The position numbers were made by a program, and so were the translations under genes. Positions 12,832-24,004 of a stretch of 64,000 bases of DNA are shown in pieces. Source of the stretch: Codonopsis lanceolata (taxonomy: Eukaryota > Streptophyta > Magnoliopsida > Asterales > Campanulaceae). Below the pieces are notes generated by a model. It did not search any database, was not told where the DNA came from, and saw nothing but the letters and a program-made list of their open reading frames with translations. The stretch is from NCBI GenBank assembly GCA_013146195.2, contig CM028382.1, positions 8,254,767 to 8,318,766 of the forward strand. The letters are read 5' to 3'. Numbering within the stretch: the stretch's first letter is position 1; every line of letters begins with the position of its first letter.

Positions 12832-13236
12832 ATAGAGGAATGAGAAAATTAGTATTTTAGGAAACACTTTCTAATCGTAGGTATTCCTTTTGAGAGCAAT
12901 ATAGGCCAACGCGAGTGCGCACACGCACAAAAACACACATACATATGAGTTATATGTGCACTTAATCTGCACACAAATCTCTATTCCCATGTTCTGGCTC
13001 GTTAAGTAATTTGTTATCCTACCATTAAATATAATTGAGTCTATTTTATTTAAAATTTAATATAGAGGAATGAGAAAATTAGTATTTTAAAAACTTTCTC
13101 TAAGCGTATGTATTCCTTTTGAGAACAGTATAAGCTAACACACACAAACATGAGTTATCGTGCACTTAATCTACAGATAAATCTCAATTCGTGTGTTCTG
13201 ACTCGTTTAGTAATTTGTGATTTTACCATTAAATAA
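12832..13236. repeat. Tandem direct repeat abutting the truncated copia gag
   Basis: Copy A (about 12832-13033) and copy B (about 13062-13236) both begin atagaggaatgagaaaatt and end near accattaaata. They share the middle attcctttt gagaacag-like and gtgcacttaatct words. Copy A joins the gag coding sequence exactly at its first base. Confidence 0.85.
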
Positions 13237-13268
13237 GATTCTAACTAATCAGAACGTGCCAACAAGGA

Positions 13269-13270
<2 letters not shown>

Positions 13271-13334
<64 letters not shown>

Positions 13335-13356
13335 GAGAGAGAGAGAGAGAGAGAGA
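13271..13356. repeat. (TA)n followed by (GA)n microsatellite
   Basis: TA repeat 13271-13331 runs into a GA repeat 13334-13356. Low-complexity frames over it are not genes. Confidence 0.95.
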
Positions 13357-13394
13357 AGGCATTACATGTGGTATTATTAGATATGGCTCAGTAT

Positions 13395-14121
13395 TATGTT
13401 CTGATGCTACACAATTTGGTCTTGGGCCGTTCCTTACGGTATTTACGATATCTGGGCTTATGTGAATGTATAATCTTGTCGAGACCTGTCAAAAGAAGAA
13501 CACCTTAGTAAGAATGCAAGGCAGGGTTTCGCGAAACCTCTCTGGCGTGAGAGTAAGTATTAAGCTTGTAGAAAGCAAAATGACATGGTTTCGATACGTA
13601 AAAGTGAGCGTACCTTTGAAATGAAATATTGCTAGGTATATATAGCCCTTATGGGAGTGAAATCCGGGCTGAATCATCGCTCTGACAAAATCATAGGCCT
13701 TTATGATCATAAATGCGGGTTGACTGCGTAACTGACGCAGTGATGACTTAAATCTCGGGGTCGGGAGTTATCTGCCAGTTAAGCTCGGGATAGATATCAG
13801 GTTTATTCGAGCAGCCCTGCTCCCTGCTCGCTGATGGTAGATGGGTTCCTGTTCGGGATAGGTGTAAGGTGTTTACCCCGTGGTTATCCTGTTTTGGTGA
13901 CCTCTTTCCTGGTCACTAACATGCATATGCTTATCACGTGGTGGCACGTGTGCTTGGCTCATGACCAAGATTTGGGCCGAGCTCATCATGTTCGTTTTTA
14001 AAAAATATTTTCAAAATATTTCATTTAACTTTTTATAAAAATAAAATTGTTTTTTTGTTTCAAATATTTTTTTGAAACGTATCAAAGAAAAAAATGCAAA
14101 TAATTTTTTAAAACGAACATA
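13395..14121. mobile_element. Small palindromic MITE split by a solo LTR
   Basis: The right part (13994-14121) ends AAAACGAACATA. The left end TATGTTC (13395-13401), rejoined across the solo LTR to GTTTTT at 13994, gives the inverted copy TATGTTCGTTTT. Without the LTR the element would be about 130 bp and almost fully self-complementary. Family not recognised. Confidence 0.65.
13402..13988 (-). mobile_element. Solo LTR (S1) with perfect 5-bp TSD
   Basis: The sequence begins TGATGCTACACAATTTGG and ends GAGCTCATCA, with TG...CA termini. It is flanked by tgttc on both sides (13397-13401 and 13989-13993). On the minus strand a TATA-like ctatatatacc lies near 13636-13647 upstream of the putative R/U5 part, which sets the orientation. 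It shares the gcgtgagagta block and the catca end with S2 and has no internal region, so it is a recombination remnant. Confidence 0.82.
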
Positions 14122-14642
14122 GTAATGAATAAGTATTTAAGTAAGTGGTTGGGATGAATGTATGTCACATGAATGCCGACTTCATATGAGGGACCACGTG
14201 ATAATGTGCTATCCATATCCATTATTTCATTATTATCATGAAATGGATAACTACAAAAAGGAAATTCATTTCACATTTTTCCTTCTTCAAAGTCTGTCAA
14301 GTTCTTTAAGTAATTTACCAGTCAATATTTTCTTGTTTAGTCAATGTGGACTTGCTTTATTTCAGGTTGGACATTTCTTGCTCAGAAAAAAAAAAAACTC
14401 ATTTATCTTTTTAATTTTTTACAATTAATAAAAAAAAAAAAGGTTTATATGATACTTTTGTATTGTTTATAAGAAGAAAATCGTTTAGACGAAAATATTA
14501 ATTTGATAGTTTTGTATTGTCACTTTGACCAAAGTACTCCTAATTTTAATTTTAATTAAATTAAAATCGTTAACAACTGTTTTAATTTTTTTAACAAACT
14601 AGCCCATGTCGCACATGAATGTCTCACAATGCTTCGTTAATA

Positions 14643-14883
14643 CTCCCTTAGTTTCAGGCAAACAATTCACTATGTTATTTTGGGATGTTTCATTCTAACA
14701 GTCTATTTTTAAAAATTATACTTACAATTTCGATAACATTCCATCTTTACTCTCCGCTTGTGTTGTAAATACATTGTTTGTATTTAACTATTTTTCTAAT
14801 TATGACTAATTTTAATGGCATTAATATATCGCTCAATAATTAGACTTTTATAAATGGAGACTCTTTGAGTAGGACAGAGATAG
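14643..14883. mobile_element. Stowaway-type MITE
   Basis: A 241-bp element with TA flanks. The left end is CTCCCTTAGTTTCAGG and the right end reads GGACAGAGATAG. Subterminal gactctttgag matches the accessory motif of the MITE at 5133. Confidence 0.7.
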
Positions 14884-15246
14884 TATTTTAGGTGTTTTTT
14901 CAACTATATATGAGTTCAGTTCGTAGCACGATCATCGTATATTTGTTAACTTGAAATTATAAAAGTAAAAAAAAAAACACTAGTGTTTTAAAATAGAAAA
15001 CTACATGTAGTGTATACTTTTTAAATGAAACATATCAAAATAAAATAGTAGATTCTTTGTTTAAAGCAAAGAGGTGTTGTTTGGTAGTCAGGATTAAGGC
15101 TAGATAGAATTAATAAGTCAAGTTGTATGATGTTTAGTACATAATAGGTGGTCGAGACTAATAGCACGAGTTATCCGGATAATATAATGTTATCCCCTCA
15201 CTATTAACATTTTTTTATCCCAAAACTACCTTCTTCTTCTTTTTTC

Positions 15247-15325
15247 CTCCTAAGGGGGGTATGGAAAGGGATCGAACCTGAGACCTCACACTTTGTGAAG
15301 CCCCATGTCTACCTCTAATATACAA
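15247..15325 (-). mobile_element. tRNA-derived SINE fragment
   Basis: The minus strand contains GAGGTCTCAGGTTCGATCCC, a canonical RNA polymerase III B box (GGTTCGATCCC). It is preceded by acaaagtgtgaggtctcagg, shared with the SINE at 62826-62913. The 5' head has decayed. The stretch 14884-15591 around it shows no gene. Confidence 0.6.
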
Positions 15326-15591
15326 GTGAGGATTAATAGTGAGGATATTAATAATACTGTGATTAATAATACTGTTTATCCCTATTCGACTACAAAATTA
15401 ACTTAGAGAGTATTCGTTAATACCCTAATAAGAATACGCCACTTTCCTAATTTGCCCTTGTTTAATAATCATATTTTTAACAGTAATATTCTAACCGCAT
15501 CCATGTTAGGGACTAATAATGAGAAAACGGTAATGTACTTTGAATCACGTTAAGTATGAGCAAAATCTGAGTTTTGACTTGTAAAAAAATT

Positions 15592-16480
15592 ATTTAATTA
15601 ATTTTTTGGTCCTCAACTTTACAGAAATCATTTATTTGGTCCTACTACTAAAAAATAATTCATTTGGTCCTACATATTGACTTGATCTATCATATTCTCC
15701 CTCACCTCGTTAATGTTAAACTTGTGATCTATCGAAGTTGTTGACTTGTTGCTTCTTCCACTGGATTTGGGCAAAATTGATCACAGATCAGAGGTGTAGT
15801 TGCTGGAATTTGGCGATCAGTTTGCTGGAGACGTAGATGATGAAGACTAGAACGTCTGTTTGGGCTTGAGAATGGGAAAGGAGAGATGGGAATTTGCGTC
15901 GGGACTTGATGGCAAAGCTAGGCCAATGGGTATGCCTGGAGTTAGAGAAGATGAGGACCGTGTGGGTGAATGCTGCTGGTAGGCCAGAGTTTGACGATAG
16001 TGCTCGTAGATGGTGGGACAAAATAGGAGAGTGGAGAATATGATTGGTGTTGGGGCTTCCTTGAGCAAAGAAGAAGGTCGGAGGTTGTTGTTAGGTTGTG
16101 TGACTTGGAGAGGGTCGGCCTTGGGATGAGATGGTCGGAAGAGGAGCATAGGTAAGCGAGTTCGGCCGGAGATAGCGGCAATTATGGTTGGATCTGGAAG
16201 AGAGCTAGGCGGAGATGGCGAAATGAGAAAGATATGAATTAGGGCCTGGGGAGGACGCAAGTCACACAAGAAAGAAGGAGATAGTGTGCACATTAATTTA
16301 AGGCACATAAGGGGAGTTTGGACATTTTCTAACAAAAACAGACGAAAATTGTAACGATGGCAGGAGGTAAGGGTATCTAATCACAAAATGGAACATGTAG
16401 AACCAAACAAATTTTTTTATATATAATAAGACCAAATAAATGATTTTCGTAAAGTTGAGGGACCAAAAAATTAATTAAAT
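15592..16480. mobile_element. TIR element, probably non-autonomous MULE / Pack-MULE
   Basis: About 95 bp at the left, starting ATTTAATTAATTTTTTGGTCC, is inverted at the right end. Both ends carry TCAACTTTAC and AATCATTTATTTGGTC words. The target duplication is not clear. The interior (about 15690-16380) is richer in G+C than both flanks and, on the minus strand, reads as a proline/serine-rich open frame of 162 codons (16335-15847) that I cannot assign. A captured host fragment is possible. Confidence 0.65.
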
Positions 16481-17153
16481 CTAAAATAGATTATAAGTAT
16501 AGTGATGAATTATGTAATTTTTCCCTCTTAAAATGTATACTCTCGTTCCTAAAATGTTGTCTTGTTTGACCTAGCACACATATTATGAAATTTTAAAATA
16601 ATAAAATTGATTTATAAAAACTAAAAAATTAAAAATTGAACGTTTTTCAAACGGTTTAAATAAATCAAACTTATTAAGAAGGTAAAATCTTAAAAAAAAA
16701 ACCTTCTCATAAGTATTTTTTATAAAACGAATATTCTTACGGTAATCTGAAGTGTAATAGAGAAGAGATGTAGGAATTAAGGTAGCCAACTCTATTAAGA
16801 AAGTATTAATTTAAAAAGTGGAATATCAAGAAATATGGACTAGTAGTACTGTATTATTTATTCAAATAGGTGGACTGTACATTGGGTGTGGTGGGACTAT
16901 GTTTGGTATCCTGACTACAAAAGAGTAATCATTATTTTGTCCTTACATTGATTTCACCCGCAAAAATCTGATAGCCCATTTTCAATTGGTTTGGTTTCTT
17001 TCCAATTATTGTGGCCCAATTTCCTACATCAATTTTTTAAATGTGAAATCAGTCTGTGGGGTTCCTTTCCCTCCCTCCACAAGATTCCAATTTTCCCGCT
17101 GTGATATCAACATATTAATAAGTTATTCCAATATAGAAGCATGTTATTGCGGC
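16481..17153. other. Gene-free stretch
   Basis: A Stowaway-like start (actctcgttcctaaaatg, near 16540) has no clear opposite end. Otherwise AT-rich sequence without recognisable features. Confidence 0.5.
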
Positions 17154-17521
17154 TAGACCTGGTAATTGCATGGATTGAATTGATTGGAATGGGTAATGTA
17201 TTGAAATAGATTAAAATTTATTAGAATCTAAATATCAAACGAGTTGAAATAAGTCGAATTGAAATGGGTAGCAGGTTAAAGTGGGTCAACTCGTCTCAAT
17301 CCAAAAAATTTCTCCCAAAAAACATAAATTTATAATATAGAAAGTCATGGGTAATGGGACCGACATATTTTTAACCTGACCCGACCCAAACAATTAATAT
17401 TATTAGGTTAAAACGGATTATCCGCTTCAACCCAAAAATATTAATGAATTGGGTTAGATTCGATAATTAGTGAGTTGTATTAGATGAATTAATGGGTAAT
17501 TGGTTATAATTACCAGCCCTA
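17154..17521. mobile_element. hAT-type MITE
   Basis: The left end TAGACCTGGTAATTGC and the reverse complement of the right end TTAGGGCTGGTAATTATA match. Flanks attgcggc (17146-17153) and attggagc (17522-17529) agree at 6 of 8 bases, as expected for an old hAT target duplication. The inside repeats gggtt/aaccc words with no coding potential. Confidence 0.68.
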
Positions 17522-17742
17522 ATTGGAGCAAGTTAAAGAGTTGTTTTATTTTAACTATAAAGTTTTCGTATTGAGTCAAAGGAATTTATCTGCTTTATAA
17601 TTTAGTCAAAAGAGCAGCATATTCATGGTTTAAAATTTAAACCTAAAACTTATGGTTAAGTTAAAGTAGACCAGACATTTTGGTAGGTTGGGTTGTGTAT
17701 AGGTTGAATTGGGATGGATAATAGGTAGAACCCATTGAAATC

Positions 17743-18441
17743 TGATGTAGCAAAAAACTAGTCATGGGTCGTTCGATTAGTGTGTAGGATATATGAGATT
17801 GATCTGCTTCTTTGAATATGTTTAAAAACACGAAATCACCTTAGTGGAAGTGCAATGTTTTGCCTCACGAAATCACTCCGGCGTGAGAGTAATGATCGTG
17901 TAATGTCAAGAGAGAATTTGACAGAGGTTCGAGGCTCAAGAAAGAGTGTATACCGTATATATGGTTTATGGAAGGGTATTTATAGACATCTTATGACGTA
18001 GAATCCTTGTGAGATTTAGTTTCCATAATTATCTAGCCAATTTAGAAAGAAATCCCTAAATTGTATGCATGATAGGCGGCTGACCGCGTGAATATAAAAG
18101 CATATATGGTAAGTGTCCTTCTCGGACAATGAAACATTTGATCTGTCCTGGAAAGCAAGTTTCAGAGGTTCCCTGCTCGATGCTTGTCTAGGCAAGCAAG
18201 GCTCTGTCTAGCTATATGATACAGGTCTGGTGAAGACAAGTGTAGATCCCGGGCATGGCCCCTGGTCGGGCAGGCAAGGTCTGTGTTCGACAAGGTTTAG
18301 ACGGGAGTTATATTGTTCTCTACTCGATACCTTACTAGATATGTCTGCTAGGTCGGTTGGTCTCACGCTAATTGAGCTCATGACTGATATGTGATGATCA
18401 CTTGTGCCTTACTCGTGATCAGGTTTGAGTCGGACACATCA
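17743..18441 (-). mobile_element. Solo LTR (S2), same family as S1
   Basis: It begins TGATGTAGCAAAAAACTAG and ends GGACACATCA. It shares the gcgtgagagta block, a minus-strand TATA-like ctataaatacc near 17970, and the catca terminus with S1. The flanks aaatc and gaacc do not match well, so the insertion is old or the boundary is off by a few bases. It interrupts a gggtt/aaccc-rich repeat that resumes at 18442. Confidence 0.7.
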
Positions 18442-19682
18442 GAACCTCAAATATCAAACGGGTTGAAACAATTCAACTCGTCTTAACCTAAAATTTTCCC
18501 CAAATTTTCACACATTTATAGACTAATAACAAAATTCGGGTTAAAATGGTAAACGAGTTCAACCCGCTTTAACCAAGTCAGATCAATTAATATTTTTGGG
18601 TTGAAACGAATTACTTGTTTCGACCCAAATATATATACGGGCTCGGGTAATTTTCAGATTTGATCAGATAGATTAATGGGTATCAAATTGTAATCGTTAT
18701 GCCTAAGTTAAAGTAATCCCTAATTAGTTTATATACATATCTGGTGGGTGATTACAAAGTTTGTTTATTATAATAAAGCTTGTTTCGCACACTTAATTGG
18801 CAAAGATTTATGCATACACCCAATTGACAAAGATTTAATTATCTTTCAAACTTCTTAAACTTTTATCGGTTAGGATTAGTCGGCATAACCAAATGTGTGA
18901 ATCTAGTTATCTTTTTTTTTTTCTCGTCTTACACAAACTATAACTACTAGAATGTAAATTTTTTAAAACCCTATTTAAAATATTCATATATTGAGTGTAC
19001 ATTGATTTGGTTTGTAATTGACATCAAGTTACGTATTGACGTACGTACACAAAGATGTATTTTTTATACTAAAAAAGGACAATAATTATACGAGTAATTT
19101 TCATTTAAAACGGTCTTACAAATCTTAATTCATAAGATGGAGTTATACTCAACCCACTAATATACGATGAATCAAGTAAAAAAGATTCATCTTACAAAAA
19201 ATATCTGTAAAATTGTTTTACCTAAATTTTTTACGTAATTATACTCCAGCGATAATACTAAGAAAAACGGTTTTGAATGGCAACTTATAATCACATACCA
19301 ACTTATCATTATAGTTGCATGAACTAAATTTAAGCAAAATGTGGTCCAATATGTACATACATGTCATATGATAACATTGATTTTAAAAGAATCCAGAATT
19401 TAAAGTGTAATTAATTACAATCCACCTCTAACATTCATACCTCGAACCTGGACGAACATGTGCCACGCGGGTACACGACCTCCCCCTATCCCCACCTTCC
19501 TTCATTATTTTTCCTTCTCCATCTTATCCCCACCCATGTTAACTTGCTCACCCTTATTTACACACCACACGTGAAGGGCAAAACCGGCATGAAATTATCA
19601 TCCCTCCTTCTCTTTTTTTGGGTTTTTGTTTTCGTAGTGATTTGGGCTAACTGGCTTTCATCCCAAATTCTAAAGTAATATT
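18442..19682. other. Gene-free stretch with hAT-like gggtt/aaccc words
   Basis: 18442-18710 continues the repeat interrupted by S2. 19090-19200 holds a cggtctta/taagatg inverted word pair similar to 50150-50290. No gene was found. Confidence 0.5.
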
Positions 19683-19690
19683 CATACAAG

Positions 19691-19872
19691 GAGGGGGTGT
19701 GGATGATTTTTTCGGAATCGGATCGAACCAATAGAATCGGATCAAATCAATCAAAATTGGATCAAATCAATACTTTAGTTTGATCCTGGATCTGAAATTT
19801 TATAAAACCGGACATTTGGGTTGGTCAGGTTTTAAGAAAACAGGCAGAGAACCAGAGGCTCAATATGTTGTT

Positions 19873-19959
<87 letters not shown>

Positions 19960-20374
19960 TATATTATATATTATATATTAATTCCTAATACTTTCTTTGT
20001 TCTACTTTTTAGTTGATACTCTTTAATTATTTTGTTTCCACCGATTTGTTATGCTATGATTTTATGAGTTCGACATTTTTAATGGTTAAATATCTTTTTA
20101 TCGAATATTTTTTAATTTTTTTTATGAAGTTTCAGTCTTAAAAACTTTATTATGTATTTGTATTAAACAGTTAAAAAGTAAAAAATTATAGTACTGGTCC
20201 GATCCTGGTTCTCATACATCTTTGATTGGTTCTGAACCAGATCAATGTTTTGGTTCTTATATATATTAGGTTAGTTTCGGTTCTAAATTTTTTGAGAACC
20301 AGACTATTGGTCTGGTCCCGTTTTTCTCTTTTTTTTCTAAAAAATTGGATCGAACCGGACCAAACTCACCCTTA
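19691..20374. mobile_element. hAT-type element with perfect 8-bp TSD
   Basis: Flanks are catacaag at 19683-19690 and 20375-20382. Ends read GAGGGGGTGTGGATG and, from the right, TAAGGGTGAGTTTGG. The following subterminal words (gatcgaacc, ggttcggtcc-like) are inverted at the two ends. The inside is non-coding and contains a long (TTA)n tract. The perfect duplication suggests a fairly recent insertion. Confidence 0.8.
19876..19952. repeat. (TTA)n microsatellite
   Basis: More than 20 TTA/ATT trinucleotides followed by TA repeats. The isoleucine-run frame across it is an artefact of the repeat. Confidence 0.95.
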
Positions 20375-20382
20375 CATACAAG

Positions 20383-21039
20383 AAATGGAGAGTGAAATTC
20401 AAGCCGATTTCCTGTGAACAATTTTCACAAAATAAGATAATTTTATGTTTCCCGATGTATAACGTATTTTTTTCGATTTAAAAAAATGGTGTAAAACGTT
20501 TGAATTCTTTATAAAGTAAATTGGCCCCCACATTTTCCCAATAATCAAGTATAGTCCACCTATGTCGGGCTAGGAAATTTTGTGAAAGAATACTCCTTCA
20601 CAATTCACACGAACTCAAACCAAATATCTTACAACCTTTTTTTTTAATCCCTTTGGTTAATAGAACTATGAATTATCCTCAAGAGCGACACTCGTATCCA
20701 CTCTCCTCCAATAGTCCATTTAGGCTCGGTAAACTTAGAACCCGTTAACCCACTTAGTCCGATCCAATTCATTAACATTTTTATAGTTAAAATAGGTAAC
20801 TCGTTGTAATACAAAAATATTAATAGGTTGGATCAAGTTAAAGCAAGTCGAACATGTTATCCATTTTAACCTTGTTTTTAAGAAATATTATGGGTTGATC
20901 CACTTTTTGAAATTTTTAAACAGTACTCTATTTTTTTTCAATTAGAAAAAGTCATTTTTAATGATAAAATAACTACGATATCCTTAATGAACCGTATGCG
21001 TGCTACGGAGGTCATTATTTTTGTATTGCGTTACAATTA
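20383..21039. other. Gene-free stretch
   Basis: 20700-20900 has aacccgttaaccc-type words like those in the hAT-derived repeats elsewhere. 20930 onward begins the repeat-rich segment that includes the minisatellite. No gene seen. Confidence 0.5.
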
Positions 21040-21415
21040 AACTAGACAAATAAACTATTAAACTGTAGTGCAAAAATTAATGTAATGAAATTTATGAATC
21101 ATGGTTCAAAAATAAACTAGGAAATTAAACTTTGAACCACGATGCAAATATTAATACAATGAAATTTATGAATCGTGATGCAAAAATAGAATAGGAAATT
21201 AAACTTTGAATCGTGATACAAAATTAATGTAATGAAATTTATGAACCGCGGTGTAAAAATAATGCAATGAAATTTATGAATCGCTGTGCAAAAATAGACT
21301 AGAAAATTAAATTTTGAACCGCGGTGAAAAAATAATGCATTGACATTTATGAATCACAGTGCAAAAATAGACTAGGAAATCAAACTTTGAACCGCGGTGC
21401 ACAAATATTATCTAA
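21040..21415. repeat. Minisatellite, about 75-bp unit
   Basis: About five to six diverged units alternate the words atgaaatttatgaaycg, gtgcaaaaatagactagg, aaattaaactttgaaccg and cggtgcaaaaataatg. Related words occur in the segment 51290-51560, so the array seems to belong to a dispersed repeat. Confidence 0.8.
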
Positions 21416-22332
21416 TTCATTTTTGCACCACGATACAATAGCATAAAAACCCTGTTTTACGTCATCCATGTTCTTCTTCAATCTCCTCCGTCGTAAGCAT
21501 TATTCGTCCTCATCCTTATCTGTCTTTGTCACAACTGAAAAATCTTACAACCTAACAAATATTCATTATACTTCCATATTTCATAAATCAAAAAACTTGT
21601 TTACCTTTCGGGGGCGTTGCCCCCGAACTCCCACGAAGAAACGCTGCCCCCTCAACCCTCGTTTCATTGCGTACAATCGTGATTTTTGAATCCAAAGTGT
21701 ATTGCTGGAGCTGCTAAAGAAGATGATTGCATTTTTGAAACAATATTTCAAAAAGTGGTATTTTACGGTTGAAAAAAAGAACGGTGGACTTTTAGGGTTA
21801 AAAACTTAAAAAAATGGACCGGCAAGAATTTTCCCCTTGTTTTTACTCTATAAATGTATGGATTTTTTGAGTAAATCTATAATATAATACAACTCAGTTT
21901 ATAACTGTAAAGGCTTATTCTGTGGGGCCGAGAGAAAAAAAGGCAGTCATAAGTGATAATTCATTTTACAATTATTGTTTTACAGTTTTACCGTTATTGT
22001 TTTACAGTTAATTCATTTCCACATTATACGCTTCATTTATCCAATTTCTTCTCTGTTAATGTGCATAACTGAATCAATTTAATTTTAGTCCATTAGTATG
22101 TTTTGAATTTTTTTATTTTTAATTCTTATTGTAATTAATTTAATCAATTTAATTTTTTTCGACCCGCAATTTAGCATAAAAATAATTTTAAAGAAAATTC
22201 GTAAGTTTTGTAATTTGAAATATTTGTTTTTTTTCTTTTTAACTGTTATCGTAATTAACTTAATTAATTTATTTTTAGAAACTGTATCCCAATTTAATTT
22301 ATGTCTAAGTTTTAAATATTTATATTTTAAGT
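21416..22332. other. Gene-free stretch with TA-rich tandem words
   Basis: 21468-21689 is open in one frame but shows no domain. From 22100 the word aattgttattgtaattaactta recurs, continuing after solo LTR S3. Confidence 0.5.
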
Positions 22333-23430
22333 TGATCACGCAATTTCGGTGGTGATCTTGTCTTGTTGTCCACGTATGAAACATGAGTGGCACGGTTCTT
22401 GCATGCTTGTCCTCGTCACGTCTCCTAGCTACCTGCACAGCATAAACAGTGAACACCGTTAAGGAGTCGGAGTAGTCCGACTGGAACCCTCCGGCGTGAG
22501 GATAAAGTGTCTGGTGGAAATGAGTAATAAATATGTCGTAGTAATAAATGGTCCGATAAAGGGTTGTGATAAGAGAGTTTTTGTAACTCAAATTGTACCT
22601 GCCTTTTCAATTAAGGAATTTCCCTTATTTATACATGTTTCTCCTAATGACGTGACGGCTTCTCGTTGGGGAACAGGTTGCAGCGGATATTAAATGCACT
22701 GATGGCTTTGTTAGAAATAAGTGGGCTGACCGCTGTCAGAGGGTTGGTGGTTGCGTGTAGCGGCTTTACCGGGTCTGGAGAAGCTTCTTTGTCAGACCTA
22801 GTGATGATTGACCTAACACCAAGGCCGAGTGGTCTAAGGACAGAGGGCTATTACTGCCGAGGTCGAAGGCGCTAGAAGTCACTCTTGTTGCCGAGGCCGA
22901 GGGCTTTGGAAGTCACTCTGGTTGCCGAGGCCGAGGGCGTTGGAAGCCACGGGTTTTGCTTGCCCCTTATTTTTGGTGAGCTCGCATTGGCTCGGCGGTA
23001 TTGGCTCGGTGGCTTTGTTAAAACTGCTAGTGGTTTTCACAGTGGGGCCCGTAATTACAGCGAGGATGACTTCCTCGGTTTCATCCTTTCATAACTGTTA
23101 TCATAATTAACTTAAACAAATTATAAGTAAATATATTTATATTTTACTTTTTTACTTTTTAATTGTTATTGTAATTAACTTAATTTATGTCTAAGTTTAA
23201 ATATTCATATTTTAACTGTTATCATAATTAACTTAGACAAATTATAAGTAAATATATTTATATTTTATTTTTTTCTTTTTAATTGTTATTGTAATTAACT
23301 TAATCAATTTAATTTTTTTTCGGCCCGCAATTTCGTATACAAATTAATTTTTAAAAAAATCGTAAGTTTTGTAATTTGAAACATTTGTTTTTTTAACTGT
23401 TATCATAATTAACTTAGACAAATTATAAGT
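22100..23430. repeat. AT-rich tandem repeat interrupted by solo LTR S3
   Basis: Variants of (t/c)tgttatcataattaactta and tttaattgttattgtaatt occur at least twice at 22100-22330 and about five times at 23090-23430. The array was continuous before the LTR inserted at 22333. Confidence 0.75.
22333..23091 (-). mobile_element. Solo LTR (S3), same wider family
   Basis: It starts TGATCACGCAATTTCGGTGG and ends CATCCTTTCA. The flanks taagt (22328-22332) and taact (23092-23096) form a 5-bp duplication with one change. The tccggcgtgag block is shared with S1 and S2, and a minus-strand tataaataagg lies near 22630. Length is 759 bp. Uncharacteristically GC-rich parts (22660-23060) are open in several frames but carry no protein motif. 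Confidence 0.78.
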
Positions 23431-23431
23431 A

Positions 23432-24004
23432 AATATTAATTCATTTACATATTATCTGTTTCATTTATTGATAAATTCCCAAACTAGCGCAGTGTCATCG
23501 GCACGAACAAGAATACTAGTCTAGGTTAAAATAGGTCAACTCATTTCAACCTGACCCATTTTCAATTCATGTAATATTCAATTTCTAATAAATTTCGATT
23601 CATTTCAATATGTTATCCGTCTCGATCCGACTCCTATCACTCTCAACCAAACTCATCCCATTACGAGGACCATTACCCTTTCCTTACGTGGGAAATTATT
23701 GTGTATCAGGCTACACTATGTTATTATTATCCTCAACCAATTACAAAGTATCATGAATTGGAAATTATTAAAATTTAAAAGGTTTAAATATATAAGCAAT
23801 CAAAGAAGAAGATGTATATCACGTGACATAATTTGATTCGTTGGTGAATCGTGATATTAAGGGGCGTGGTGTAATCGACTAATCGAGTAATCGTAATACC
23901 TAATATTTACTCATTTTACTGGCTTAGGTTACATGAAGGGTAAATTATCATCAAAATTACCCTCTTTTCTAGATAATATAGCAAGTAATGTTATGATAAC
24001 AAAA
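23432..24004. other. Gene-free stretch
   Basis: Contains aacctgaccc-type hAT-derived words (23520-23660). At 23968 the 37 bp tctagataatatagcaag... is shared with 26174, directly before both Helitron copies. No gene. Confidence 0.5.

Larger units (their letters stand above)
8358..12832 (-). pseudogene. Copia gag-pol polyprotein pseudogene
   Basis: The gag block (12832-12121) includes DNNFTQWKLAI and a frameshift near 12122. It is followed by a CCHC knuckle (CDHCHGDSHIKEKC, about 12100-12050) and protease IDIGASDHIT (about 11735), which has Ile where the family has Ser or Thr. Integrase HCDVWGP and RSDNGTEF lie near 11075 and 10885. A stop at 10823-10825 falls at a Gln-type codon position. Reverse transcriptase follows (KWIFRVK near 9890, YVDDLL near 9430), with a 1-base insertion in an A run near 9561. 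RNase H (CDSDWA near 8930) is stopped by TAG at 8776-8778 where the family has Trp. ADLFTKALP near 8540 marks the C terminus. Family known: LTR retrotransposon polyprotein. Confidence 0.93.
8045..12834 (-). mobile_element. Ty1/copia retrotransposon, 5'-truncated
   Basis: Read on the minus strand, gag, protease, integrase, reverse transcriptase and RNase H appear in that order, which is the copia arrangement. A polypurine tract and a 3' LTR follow. The 5' LTR, primer site and gag start are missing: coding similarity stops abruptly at about 12832, where a tandem direct repeat begins. Two stops, two frameshifts and the missing LTR make the copy inactive. Confidence 0.93.

Noticed and set aside
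13217..13465. Frame with Ile-Tyr repeats
   Set aside because: It is a translation of the TA/GA microsatellite.
15847..16335. 162-codon minus-strand open frame as a host gene
   Set aside because: It lies wholly inside a TIR element, runs into the right TIR, has no recognisable domain and has low-complexity proline/serine content. Kept only as possible captured DNA.
21040..21415. CRISPR-like regular repeats
   Set aside because: This is plant nuclear DNA; the repeats are adjacent diverged minisatellite units without unique spacers.
22085..22591. 168-codon minus-strand open frame
   Set aside because: It spans the edge of solo LTR S3 and an AT-rich tandem repeat, so it is a chance frame.
22660..23060. 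GC-rich island with several open frames as a gene fragment
   Set aside because: It lies within the borders of solo LTR S3, and the repeated gccgaggccgagggc words explain the open frames.
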